Source of the DNA: Ceratobasidium sp. AG-K
Lineage: Eukaryota > Basidiomycota > Agaricomycetes > Cantharellales > Ceratobasidiaceae
Assembly (NCBI GenBank): GCA_037039685.1
Contig: JAWNGF010000004.1
Location: forward strand, 1,178,001-1,242,000
DNA: 64,000 nucleotides
Reading direction: 5' to 3'
How positions within the stretch are numbered: position 1 is the stretch's first letter; each line of letters starts with the position of its first letter. This document shows positions 21,131 to 32,483 of this stretch, piece after piece. The position numbers were made by a program, and so were the translations under genes. The notes under the pieces are model-generated. The model searched no databases. It was not told the origin of the DNA and saw only the letters and a program-made list of their open reading frames with translations.

Positions 21131-21334
21131 TTATGAGGCGTTGGGGGTGACACCGTCGGCTTGTTGGGTAACGTCGGTTTCAGTAGTAGCCGGGGCAGTA
21201 GCAGCCGAAACGATGAGGGGGTCTGAGTACCCGTAGTCGATAACGGCGCTGAACCCGCCAATACAGTGCCATGAGAAGAGGTAAATCAAAAGAAGACACG
21301 AGACTAACCCAGAAGAGGGTGTGCAAAGGGCCAT
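21131..21334 (-). CDS. Possible small protein of 47 residues (spliced)
   Basis: A minus ATG at 21332-21334 begins MALCTPSSG. Splicing a ~60-nt GT-AG intron joins it to AVIDYGYSDPLIVSAATA and a stop at 21131. Without the intron the frame reads through as 67 residues with a hydrophobic segment (CLLLIYLFSWHC). I do not recognise a family, and neither version has a CaaX end. The evidence is only an open frame with plausible splice sites. Confidence 0.3.
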   Translation of the reverse strand: MALCTPSSGLVSCLLLIYLFSWHCIGGFSAVIDYGYSDPLIVSAATAPATTETDVTQQADGVTPNAS

Positions 21335-23148
21335 GATGTTAGGACGCGGGGCTTTTCACTATGAGGGGAATTGATGCTAGTGAGATAAAAGAGGGTCGGT
21401 TCAAGGTATGACACACTCTCAGTCCCACTAACTGACCTTTGGGTTTTCTAGCAGACGTAGATCTCAGTCGGTTGACTGTGGGTCGAGATTTGGTTACTTT
21501 TATATCCTCTGCCCTCCGGCAGATCTTATATACGCTTCAAGCTGGCAGGCGTTCCATACGCAGTTAACCACTGCTACTTTGGATCCCACCCATGAATTGA
21601 TCCAAAAACATGGGACTTTGGCCCCAAGCCAGTGAACACGGTCTTGTCCCGGGCTGGGCGTATGGTGCGTGTTGTATCTTGATGCTCGCGCCTGGCATGG
21701 TGTGGGCTCACGAAATCGCACTCACATACAACGCCTACTCTGCCGACTCCTATCTACTCTACGCCACAAACTGTGCTCGAAGGGTCATCAACGCGTTCCA
21801 TTATCTCGGGGATTGACACTTGGCGGCCGGGCCAAAACACAACACTGCGTGCCAACCCAAGGTTCCGATCATGGTGAGTGCCGAGTATTTTGGGTCTTAA
21901 CTCGGATAGATAGTTTACAACAATCCTGCTGTGTTACTGTAATAACATTCGATGATTTCCTCTTCCCCTATCTTTCTCTTGGTAGAGGCGCCCAAGTCGA
22001 ACCCTGTTCCAAAACTGACTGTACCCAGGTATGTGGTAATCACATTTAAATCGAGCTCTCGTGTATCATCGTAAGTGCTTAATTTCTATTGTTCAGTCTC
22101 CGCTTTCATTCCAGCCGCTTTGTGTTGGCGCATCAACAACATGTTCCGCAGGGGAGGCACCACGTTGTTATATGCCTGGCAGCGCCTGGTACACCCGGAC
22201 TTGCCTCTCGAAATAGGGCCAGGAGCCCATCTTTGTCCTGTCCCGCCCCTATGCTGGGTATGGTCATCATCAACTACTGGTGACGAAGGTCTCCACAGAA
22301 GTCCTGGGCGTGAAGGACATGCATGAGGAGGTGAGGGTCGGTGCCCCAATCGCTTGGGCGAGACATGCTGTATCTGGCTGGTCAGCTGAGCTGCTCGCCC
22401 GGATGCCCTCCCACAGTATCGATCATGGACCTTTTATAGGAGCCTACGTGTATTCCATAACCTGGTCACGCTGGTTCCGCTGGATTGTTGGATAAATCTG
22501 AACAACTCACCTGTCACAATCAATACAGGGATTTTAATCCGGTGCTTCTCATCGGATGGATCCAAATGTCTCACCTGTTGGCGGGAGTCCCAGCGTGATC
22601 CCGGTCACACTGGGAAAGATGTCACTTACTATATGATCGAAAAATCCTAGCACTCCAGAGAGTAACCAAGGTTACTGCCGCTGTTGATTCTAAGTTTGGT
22701 AAAATAATGGGGGAGAGGTATTTTTATAGGTGGGTTCGAATAAAAACAGTTCTCTGACGTGTAGACCCGCTGGGTCTTGAGATCAAGTGAGGGATACAAA
22801 TACCACACCCATAACCATACTGGAGGACGGTTCAAGTTAGTACTCATACTTTACTGTAGAGGTAATGCTAGGGAAATTCGATCGTAGACGCGAATGAAAC
22901 AAAACAAACTTGGCATACACGAATGGAGGTCTCAATGGCGTGGCAAACGTGGTTCTACGGAAGTGGCAACCACTCCGTTAGCGCCACGTGATATACAAAT
23001 AGTAACTTATTGGGAAACAAATGATGTTGCCGGCATTTCGCCGAGTGATCCGCCATATTTACTCCTGGCAAGCAGGAAAGAGCTCGCTAAACCACAACGA
23101 CCACAGGGTAGGTGAAAATAAAACCCAGCTCGAGCGTTTTGAAACTGA
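21335..23148. other. Gene-poor stretch
   Basis: About 1.8 kb with overlapping short frames on both strands but no domain, signal peptide or consistent splice pattern. The GGATCCAAA word recurs near 21580-21605 and 22555-22567. I see nothing I can support as a gene. Confidence 0.5.
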
Positions 23149-25402
23149 ATGCTAGTAGCGAGAATGCCTCCCAAATCTGTCAAACGGACCGCATCCGTAG
23201 GCGGTCAAAAGGCCCAATCGAAAACGAGTGCTGGCAACTCCAACCCGGTGTCGAATACTGCAAACGCAGCTAATGCAACCGAAAACAGTCCCCCAGCACC
23301 CAAAAAATCTGTCTTGGAAATGCTCCAGATAGTTGGCAAGTGTATTGCCCTTGCGATAGGCCTCACTCTGGCCAGCATTTCGTTCCAAGAAATTCTGCAC
23401 CCATTATATGGATCAATCGCAACCTCGTTACATTATCGCAAGGTAGCACTTGGGTCAGTCATGGCCTCTTTACTCCTGGGATTTACCGGCCTGGACGAAA
23501 GAGGTGCATTGATTGGCATTGCGTCGTTCCTTGCTGGTGCACCTTTGACGGCGCTTTGGGTCGGCTCTTGGGCGGCAAGGTTCGGTAGTCCAGTCTGGGG
23601 ACCAGTAATTACTCAAATGTTTATTGCGGCCCCCGTGTGGTGCTTGTCAGCGTTCTTGCTTTCCCACTGGATGGTGAGTGGTAGATATTCTGAACCATCG
23701 TACTTAAATTAATCATTTTGAAGGCTTCACTCTCAGCCCAAGTGTCGAATAGCCCCGCTGTTTCCCCCCCAGTAGTCGCGTTCCAGCTTTGGACCCTTGT
23801 CGGTGCGCTCGAGCCTGTCGCCTTCGCGCAAACACACACTCGTATTCGTCCTACATCTGTCCTGATCCACCTCAGCTCCGCGGCCGCTGTCTCGTGCGCC
23901 GTCTCCTTCATATCTTACATCAATACGTATACAACAATCACCCCGGGGCCAAGCAATCCGCGCCCTGTTCGTACCACGTGGCGCTCTTATCTTCCACTCG
24001 TGCTTCCACTCATCTTGGCCCAAGTTGCCAAAAGGACTTCTCCTCATGTAATCCCAACGGAGCCATGGGTGTCGGCTGGTGGGAGCGTTAAAGTCCTCGC
24101 GCGTACCGACAGCACCACGGGTGTGGTTGTCGTGGCCGAAAATCTCGACGCCCATTTCAGATATCTTCGGTGTGACCACTCGTTACTCGGCGGGATGTGG
24201 GTGGCCGGGAGCGGTAGCCCTCTCAACAGCCTAGGGCTAGGTGACAGCATTTATACTGCCTTTGTTCTACAAGAGGCAATCAGATTAGTGGAACGTCCAG
24301 GTCACAAACAAGCGCAAGACAACTCGTTGATCATGTGAGCGCCTAGTGTTTCACCGCCCTGCCAATCTACTTATACGACGTACAGTGGGTTAGGAGTCGG
24401 CGTTGCCGCGGGAGCCCTTGAGTCGCATGGCTCTTCGGTCACTGTTGTCGAAATTGACCCTGCTGTGTATATCTATGCCCGAGAGTACTTTGGTCTGCCC
24501 GAGCCAACTGGAGGAGTGTTCCTCGAGGATGCACGTGGATGGGTAGACAAGCGCGCTAAGACGGTGCAGGATGGGAAATACACTGAACACGGGAACGCCA
24601 CGCAGGTCCTCCAGGGCGTACCTAGCACCACCAAACTCCTCTTTGACTATATCATCCATGATTGTTTCTCGGGAGGAAGTGTCCCAACGCTACTATTCTC
24701 AACCGGGTTTTTCAACAGCGTCAAATCCATGTTGCAGCCCGACGGTATTTTGGCGGTGGTATGCACGATTATTTTGAAGCGTCTAACTTCCAGGACTGAT
24801 CGTATCATATGTTCAGAATTTTGCTGGCAAGCTGGGCTCAGATCCTGCTCACGCGATTTTGAACACTCTATTGGATGTATTCACGACCTGTCGTGTATTC
24901 CACGATAAGGTCATTTACCCGCCCGGTCAAGAGCCCCCAGCAGGAGAACACGACGACTTTTTGAACATGGTAAGTATATCGCTTAAGCATCTAGGGCTCG
25001 GGTACAATCAGCTGAATATACTCCTTTCGCCTACTCCGTCTTATAGGTTTACTTCTGCAGCAATACTCCAGAGTTGACTTTCAGGGATCCACGGAAGAAG
25101 GACTTCCTAGGATCGCATCTGCGCGAACATATCCTGACTACCATGGACCGACGGGAAGTATCGGCTGCCGGTATCCGTGGCAATGCATCCACTCCGGCCG
25201 GAAAGCCCCTCGAGGGTGTTGAGGGAGAGCGTCAGTGGGTGCTAAAGGACGGGGATGATCGCTTGGGCGAATGGCAGCAAGCTTCCGGGCTCGAACATTG
25301 GACCAGTAAGTACTTGATTTAGCACCCGACATCTCAGCCGCTAAAATCTTCGTGACAGTAATGCGCCACGTCATGAAGGACGAGATCTGGGAGTCCTACT
25401 AG
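23149..25402 (+). CDS. Membrane-anchored spermidine-synthase-like (SAM-fold) protein
   Basis: Six exons (23149-23673, 23724-24334, 24386-24758, 24817-24969, 25047-25305, 25359-25402) give 654 residues; a second in-frame ATG at 23164 would give 649. The N-terminal half has about seven or eight hydrophobic helices (CIALAIGLTLASISFQEIL, ALIGIASFLAGAPLTALWVG, and others). The C-terminal half is an aminopropyl/methyltransferase Rossmann fold: IIGLGVGVAAGALE at the cofactor loop, VVEIDPAVYIYAREYF, then DYIIHDCFSGGSVP. The position where spermidine synthases have a catalytic Asp (in DAFS-like motifs) reads HDCFSGG, so true aminopropyl transfer is doubtful. Homologues with this fusion are common in agaricomycetes and uncharacterised. 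Confidence 0.72.
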
Positions 25403-25621
25403 GCTCCAGATGCTATTGGGGTGTTTTGGACAGTGCATGGATTGGATTTTCAAAAGGTGTACAGTTAGACAAAAGGAGCACATGGGTTCTACCAAACATG
25501 ATATGCGTGATTATCATTTACAGCCTGGCAGATGTCTCCCGCAGACGTGCGCCAGGCAGAGACTCGTCTACGGTAAATCCGATAGGACTTAGCAGTTAGT
25601 CTAAAGAGATAGGTGCTGACT

Positions 25622-27567
25622 TTACTTACAGTTACCATGGTACAGGGAGTCTTGTGGTACCGCGACTATATGGGTCTTCAATGAGCTTGTATCGACCATC
25701 GCTGGAACAACGTCTTTGAGCGTAGGTGCGCCTAGCAAACGCAAGTTCATCTCAAATTCATCCTGTCCGAACGGTCAACGAACTGTGGGCAAGAATGATA
25801 TATGCATTTAATACTTACGTTGAGGATTTTAAGCGCAGCCTCGACACCCTCCTGGCCGTATGCTGAATAGGCATAGATGAAGGGTCGTCCAACACCTACA
25901 GCTGTTGCACCCATTGCAACCGCTTTCAGAACGTCGGTAGCACGGCGAACGCCGCCGTCGACGTAGATTTCAAACTTGGGATTCGGGAACAATCCTCGCT
26001 CACGCAGAGCAGAAACGACCTCCTCTAGGACTTCAATGCCAGAGCGCGAAGTATCCAGCTGGCGCCCACCGTGGTTCGAAAGTACGATCCCAGCGCAACC
26101 GCATTCAGCCGCAAGAACAGCGTCCTCCCAGCACTGCACGCCCTTGAGAACAATAGGCACTACCACATGCTCGTCAGAGTCGCGTCCTCGGACCAAACTA
26201 TGCCACTTACTTTTGGTGATGCTCTTGAACCAATCTAGGTCCCTCCATGACAGACCAGGATCGATGAAAGTCTACACAATCCATGGGTTTGGTCCCTCGA
26301 CACGCGTTTAAGAACTGGTGCGACTCACACTAATGGCTCTCGCAGCACCTTGACTCCGATCAATTCCTGATGCCCCTCTTTGTACCTCACTACCCGCATC
26401 TTCAAACTTTTGGCGCATATCTTTCTCGCGTCGTCCGAGCTGTGGGGCATCAACAGTGATGAAGAGACCTTTGATCCCTCGTTTTTCAGCATGTTGTACG
26501 ATCCTTTTGGTTATAGCACGATCTTTGTTGACATAACTTGAATGGGATTAAACATGAGGCTCGACACATGTCCAAAGGATAGCCACTTACAGTTGCATGA
26601 ATTGCTCTTGACCGGGCGCCGCAGCATCGCAGATTTCATCAAAAGAACAAGAGGCGAGAGTCGGAATCTGAGCACCAAGCACATGGTAAGTAAAACATAT
26701 TGCAAACGATCAAATCTTTATACGTGCCATCTGTATGACTCCATACTTTGCCGCTGCCCTTGTCAAGTTTAACTCGCCTTCAGGATGCCCAAGCTTGCCC
26801 AGCGCGGTTGCAGTCTGATTGGGAGCAATTAGTCGCCGTGTTCACGAGAACACAGATGGACTTACAATATATACGGGCATACTTGATTTTTGTCCCAGGA
26901 TAGTGGTTGACCAATCGACCTTGGTCACGTCTCGTAACACACGAGGGCGGAACCAAATACGCTGGTATGCAGCATGGTTTTCACGGTGCGTAATCTCGTC
27001 GTCTGCGGCCGAAGAATAGTACGCCCAAGCTTTCTCTGGCATTACTGCCCGAGCGATCGCCTCAAAATCATGCAAATTAAGACACTCGGACAGAGGCGGA
27101 CGTTGGGCAACACGCTTGAGCCGAGCCTCTTCCTCCGGGGTCATTTCCTTGATCACTTTGGTGATGGTTCTCGGGTCAATTTTACCCAGGCTTCAAGGAG
27201 GTCTGTTAGTGAGGCGCTCACTACACATACAAAGCGACGTACTGTTTCTCTTTTGGCAGGTTTGTCGTGATCGCATCAGGAGGGTGAATTGGATCATATT
27301 CTTCGCTAACAATCGTTAGATAGGCCACCAGGTAAGCATGAATTAAGAACGTACGTGGCGTCTTTTCCAGCATACTTGAGAATAATTTTACTTCCTCCCG
27401 GATGATCATCGAGAAACTCGGTGACATCATAAACACGACCTAGACCACTGAGAATTAATTTATGTGTCACGAAGGAATGAGCAGCACCCACCATGCACAA
27501 TGATCCAACAACTCTCGCGATTGTTGTGCTTCGCTACGGCCTCGGCAGTAAGTATCTGTTCGCCCAT
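25622..27567 (-). CDS. CYB2: L-lactate dehydrogenase (cytochrome b2), FMN- and haem-containing
   Basis: About nine exons encode roughly 500 residues. The first ~80 residues are a cytochrome b5 domain with the haem-ligand HPGG motif and the second histidine in DPIHPPD. The rest is the FMN-dependent alpha-hydroxyacid dehydrogenase barrel: [51 protein letters not shown], and the active-site SNHGGRQLD with the catalytic His and Arg, then [13 protein letters not shown]. The enzyme oxidises L-lactate to pyruvate and passes electrons to cytochrome c (family knowledge). The protein begins [20 protein letters not shown], directly at the b5 domain, with no mitochondrial presequence. The second exon begins after CTAG at about 27443, restoring [11 protein letters not shown]. 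The stop is at 25622-25624. Confidence 0.9.
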
Positions 27568-27974
27568 GACGCGAGTTTCGACACTGGTAGCTGAAGGAGA
27601 AAGGTATTCAAGACTAGTACAGTTCGCAGCAGTCTTTATGTGATAGAACTACACGTTCGCTGGTGAAGGTCACACGTAGGTTATGCCTGAGAGGGAATTT
27701 AGGCCCGGGTGTGTATCGGTTCGGTGTTTAGAAGACATGTGTCGGATCACGCTGGAAGGGGTTGACCCAAAAGAGGATTTTGATGCGCATTATGTCAACT
27801 CTTTTCCCCACACTCCTCAATCTTGTGCTCTTCATTGGCTACTCGGAAACATTCGGAAGGGCCGATATTACACAATCAAAGTAATTTATTATTTACAATT
27901 GGCACTCAAACCTAATTAGGCGTTATTACATCATAATAGTGACAACCAAATCAACCTGGAGCCAATTGTGACAT
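27568..27974. other. Intergenic region between two minus-strand genes
   Basis: About 400 bp covering the promoter of the lactate dehydrogenase gene and the 3' side of the arrestin-like gene. A plus frame at 27683-27919 has no recognisable features. Confidence 0.5.
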
Positions 27975-29470
27975 TTAGACTTGCATTGGCATGTAGATCA
28001 AAGTCTTTTTTAGCAGTGATGCTGGACTCGGTATTGCTTCAAGGTCAGGGGTATCTGGGAAACCGAGAGCGGTGCCACTTCCTGCGATTATTACAAATGG
28101 CTCCGCGTGATCGATATATGCTATCTCCGGTCGAACTGAAGGAGGCAAACTGATCCTAAGGGAATACTACCAACCGCTATGCATTAGTTATCAAGTTAAC
28201 ACAGACTAGGAGTAATTATACTCACCGAGACACTTCCGGCCTCAGGAACTGCCCAGCTTCTCCAGATATCGCTCGGTATGTCCAGCCGCCCACTCAGGCT
28301 TAGTACTTGACTCTCTGGTTTATCAATAACATTCGACATCTGAGCGTTTTGCTGGCAAATGATGGTTTTCTCCGCGGTAGTCGATCCCCTCGCAGTAACG
28401 GTGACTTTACGAATGAGATATATGGATATATACGGCACAAGAGCTTGCAGACACTCGGAAGGATGTTCCAATGACGAGAGCCAAATGTTGAAGTGTATCG
28501 AACGACTACGAGCAAGGGAAACGAGTTGGGGGTATGCAAGCTGTACCGAATTTTAGTCTCTTATAGCAACTCTAACCTCGCAGATAACTCACGTGAACAT
28601 TGACCAAGGATGGTATCACCTTTCCGGCCAATACACGGCTTGTGGTGAGGCTTATAATCTTCAAGTCGTATGGAGACCCCAATGGCTCTTGATCCGGGAC
28701 CGAAAATAAAGATGAAGAGAGGTTATCGGCCTCCTCAAGTCGAGGAAGATGATATATTTCGGTTTCCACTCTATTCAGGTGCTCAGAAGATCTGCCACTG
28801 AACTGAAAGTGCATGATGGGACCCACGAGTCATTGCATCGCCAGCCTGAGCGCCGTACTAGAACCGTAACCTTGTATCTCACTCGCATGGTCCCTTCCAC
28901 TGTTGCTCCAATAAAGGAGGCCGGTAGAGGTGTGCGATAATCCGCAGTCGTTTGAGGGAACGCCAGAGAGAATGGAAGCGAATCAGGAACGGCTGAAAGA
29001 TATCCGTTGTTGGCCTTTGACCATAATACGCTGTTGATTTCGAGTAAAATTGTAGTTGAAGCCAAGGTTGGTCTACAGGCACATTCAATCACAGTCTTGA
29101 TTTCTCCTCGGAGCTGGTCAACCAGAGTCAAGTTTGTAGAAGCAATTCTAGATGAGCGCTTGGCGTCTCAGATCAACTTGTGGCAAACACTTACCGACAC
29201 GGCAACACTCTCGATGGAGCTGTGAGGACGCAAAGATACCTCCCCAGATATAACTCCTTCTCTGCCATAAGCTGGAAGCCTCACTCCTTGAATTTTGCGC
29301 CGACTGAAACTCAGAGAGATTGCCTTTGAAGTATATTTGTACGTTTCGCCACCCACCACATCAGAAGAATATGAACTACTGGCCGCAGAGCCTGAGGAGG
29401 TTGCAAGAGACCCGGGGCTTCTTGTGTAAGGAGGAGGGGCCTCATTCTCAACAGAAGTGGTTTGAAGCAT
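27975..29470 (-). CDS. Alpha-arrestin-like protein with PPxY motif (copy A)
   Basis: Four or more exons. The start at 29470 gives a Pro/Ser-rich N-terminus carrying a PPPY motif near residue 13, a ligand for Rsp5/Nedd4 WW domains. The arrestin N-domain follows (AYGREGVISGEVSLRP, LRGEIKTVIECACR, RTPLPASFIGATVEGTMRV, KVTVLVRRSG). The C-domain includes VNVHVSYLRG and, after a GT-AG intron near 28163-28231, YSLRISLPPSVRPEIAYIDH. Alpha-arrestins are adaptors for ubiquitin-driven endocytosis of plasma-membrane transporters (family knowledge). Junctions near 29200-29140 and 28810-28780 are uncertain; the second would need an unusually short intron of about 35 nt. The stop is at 27975-27977. Confidence 0.65.
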
Positions 29471-29655
29471 GGTGCAAAGGGAACCTTGTTCAACGTTCCC
29501 TCAAGTTGCGGCGGGGTAACTATATATGAGTGCCGCTGAATCATCGATTCGGTGCCCGTCCCTGAGTACTGCCCTCGCCGTAGCCCAATAATACATTTTG
29601 GACGCACCTCCGTCCTCACGGGCACTACTTGCCGAGTGCTTTACAGGTGCTGTGT

Positions 29656-29698
29656 CAGCTCACCGGCATGTTCGGATGTCAACGTTGCCGGTGAGCTG
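29656..29698. promoter_or_regulatory. Perfect 13-bp inverted repeat in a divergent promoter
   Basis: CAGCTCACCGGCA at 29656-29668 and its exact reverse complement at 29686-29698 flank a 17-bp spacer. It lies between the divergent starts of the arrestin-like gene (29470) and the DUF202-like gene (29837). It could be a binding site for a dimeric regulator or a hairpin; sequence alone does not decide. Confidence 0.55.
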
Positions 29699-29836
29699 TC
29701 AACCAGTCTGTAACATGTAATGGATAGTACGTTACCGTTGCGTTTTCGCCGTTGACGCCATCAAGCAAACGGAATCACTCCGTACCTGTGCTACATTATT
29801 TTAAAACTAGATATTCTGCTACTAAATTTCTATAAC

Positions 29837-30485
29837 ATGACATCTAAGCAAGGTACCCAACCAGGGCATCTTTATAGAGGACATCGTAGGTTGGTTTTGA
29901 CTACTCGACCTCTCGTTCCGATACTCACACTGACATCTCACTGTAGGGAGAGCTTCAGGCCATTGGACGTGCCGGAAATGGTTGAGCTGCGCGCGCGAGG
30001 GAGAACCTTCCATGGCGCATATGCTCGCACAGCCCTTGGGTGTGCACATGCTTCTATCTGAGACCCTCGACCAGCGCGACTGACGCGTTTCCATTTAGTA
30101 ATCTCGGATATAGCGCAGTTGTCCTGAAGCTATTCGATAAACGCTTTTATCGGAGTATGTGTTTACCATCCCATGAATCTACTGGTTCTCATCAACGTCT
30201 ATTGGTTGGTCCCTAGTTGGACTTCTCTATGTTATCCTAGCTGCACTGTTGTTTATTATTTCTGTAATTCGCAGCCGGCATTCCCGGCACGATTTCAGCG
30301 ATAGTCACGCTCACCACGGCCGATTTGATGGTGATCACCCCGTAAGCCACGGGGGCGGCCCAAAGCCTCAACGCAAGAGAATATTTGGTCGCCCGTTTGT
30401 TACTGCAGGATGGGTGGTCGTCATTTTGACAGGCGTGGTAGCCTTGGTGGAGATTATACTATTAATTCTTCTACTTGAATTGTAA
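29837..30485 (+). CDS. DUF202-type small membrane protein
   Basis: About four exons. The core block is FRPLDVPEMVELRARG, then RTFHGAYARTALGNLGYSAV, VLKLFDKRFYR, a helix after the second intron (IGLLYVILAALLFIISVI), a basic His-rich loop (RHSRHDFSDSHAHHG), and a last helix (FVTAGWVVVILTGVVALVEI). The R-x-R-T-F...R-T-x-L signature with two or three helices matches the DUF202 family, which includes the membrane part of yeast Vtc1 and small bacterial YidH-like proteins; function is mostly unknown. The introns at 30038-30098 and 30156-30218 keep phase. The first exon is uncertain: the ATG at 29837 is in frame, but whether 29860-29946 is spliced out is unclear. Confidence 0.6.
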
Positions 30486-30661
30486 GCACTCACGCTTGGC
30501 CCACGTACAATATCCTTCTTGCGGTTGTATAATAATTACATGTATGGAGTGGTGGTGAATACACATATTTGACCGTTCAATATCCCAGCCCGTACATCTA
30601 AACTAAACTCTACCTATCCACAACCAAGACAACAAAACGAGGCGTTGATCGGCACGGCTCT

Positions 30662-32234
30662 TTATCTTCGTTTTGGTGGGTTGGTTCGAGATCGAGCGTG
30701 AGCCTCGGCTTCCTGCTGCTCGCGAGCCTTTTGAGCAGCTTCCTTGAAGCCATCACGTAAAGCGCGCAGACTATCGGCAAAAGTTGGTGGCTTCTTTATG
30801 GTGGCCCCAGGGGGAGGAGCTGGCTTGTCCACGATTCCATATGCCTTGCGGATCGCGGGATGTTTGACTAATGCGTTTTGGATGAGCATAAATGCGCCAT
30901 TCGCGACGAAGTATACAAGTACGCCCTATGAAAGTATGAGCTGACACAGCCTGCGAAAGTCCCGATCCTGTTATCTACTGACCGAAGGAAGATATGAGAC
31001 AATTGGGATTGTGATCAAAGAAAGGACCCGGAAAAAGTTTCGAGTGTGAGCGGCAGCACCTGATCCCGCATCAATCGCAGTTGTCTCCCGGGGTCTACTC
31101 AGAACAGATTACACTATAATGCATTTTGGCTCATACCTCTAGAAGCACTAGCATAGATGCTGAGCTTAGGATTGGCAGCGCCCAAGTGGGATCCGCGACC
31201 GTCAAATCGGTAAACCACGCGAATCCCCCATCCTTGAGGCTAGGAATTCCGGCCTGGCATATATTTCGGATGCCAAAGAAAAATGAGAGGGCAATAGGCA
31301 TTTGAACCAGTGGTCCAAGGAGCCCCTTGAACGGATTAGCGTTCGCTTCCTCCATTAATTTCTGGGCTCGGAAGCCAGCATGTTGTAGAGCAGCCGAGTC
31401 CCCAGCATCCCTAGCGCGCTTGAGTTGTTCTGTAAGTACCGCCAATTGCGGCTGGACTCGTGCGAGACGACTGGCGTTTCCCACAAGCCGGAGGTTGAGT
31501 GGCATAACGGCGATTCGAACCATTGACGTGAGTACGAGGATCGATGCCCACCAAGGCAATCCCGTCTGGACATGGAGAAACTCGAGTCCTGACTGAACCA
31601 TTCCAGATGGCCACCAGCCTCCAAATCCATGAGCGGCAAAGTCTCCTAGTTGATGAATGACTGGGGCAGAAGCAATTGTGTCGAGTGTGTGTGTAACGGT
31701 AGACAGCACGTCGGAAGATACAGCATTGGGGTCAACTTGGCTGACATCGATGGGGGGAATCGAGTTTGCTGAAGATGAGATGGAGTCCACAGTCCCGGAA
31801 GCTGGTTCGGCTGCAGTCGCAGGAGCAGTTCCCTCCGCAGATTGAACGGGTACAGTTGGCGGCGGCGTTTTGGGTTGCCCCCACCAAAGCGACAGGTGTC
31901 TAGTTGAAGAAGCACCAAGAGGCTGGCTCAGCACAAGTCCGTTGGTAGGTTGTAGTAAGCCTATGGTTTGATATCGTTTCGACCTCACACAGTCTTGGAA
32001 TGAAACCACTCACCTCGACGGGCTGCCGCGACGCTGAGTTGTCGGAACAACGGTGCAGGTCCTGAAACTAACCTATATTTACCGTCAAGGTAAGGATCGT
32101 ACAAGAATTCGTGCAAGCACTTGCCTGTTGGTTGCGACCCGGCCAACGATTCTCGAAACCTGCATATTTCGTGGTTAAAGTCAAGTGAGAGAAATGTCAA
32201 GTAACGATGTAACACGCCGAGCTTACCAATCCAT
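30662..32234 (-). CDS. OXA1: Mitochondrial inner-membrane insertase Oxa1
   Basis: Several exons encode about 400 residues. The order is a short presequence, a Pro/Ser/Ala-rich linker, then the YidC/Oxa1 core: GLPWWASILVLTSMVRIAVM as the first core helix, the coiled RLARVQPQLAVLTEQLKRAR segment, NPFKGLLGPLVQMPIALSFF, then LPILSSASMLVLLE and GVLVYFVANGAFMLIQNALV. A basic C-terminal tail (ADSLRALRDGFKEAAQKARE, ending NPPKRR) fits the mitoribosome-binding tail of Oxa1. It inserts mtDNA-encoded and other proteins into the inner membrane (family knowledge). The start at 32234 uses a 9-nt first exon (MDW), then an exon ending in a GC-AG intron (32062-32124, donor GCAAGT) that joins SQPTGPAPLFRQLSVAA. 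Confidence 0.88.
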
Positions 32235-32483
32235 GTGACTGTACTCGACCAAGCTTCCGTGATTGATTCGCCGAAAACGCGAGTTCAATTAGGGCGCTCT
32301 CGTGGCTTAGACTCGCTCTTTGCTCTTACATGCATCGAGCCGCTTTTCCATCAGGCAGATGGTATGCTCCGAGAGCCAACCCCCCTTTATTGCGCTCGTA
32401 TACAAGTACCTCTTCACATTGCCTCTTACTCTCTAACCTCACCCACCTCGCATCCATCTCACGCACCAATCTCATTAGACGTT

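Noticed and set aside
21335..23148. Several overlapping frames suggesting a multi-exon gene
   Set aside because: No consistent splice path, domain or signal peptide connects them.
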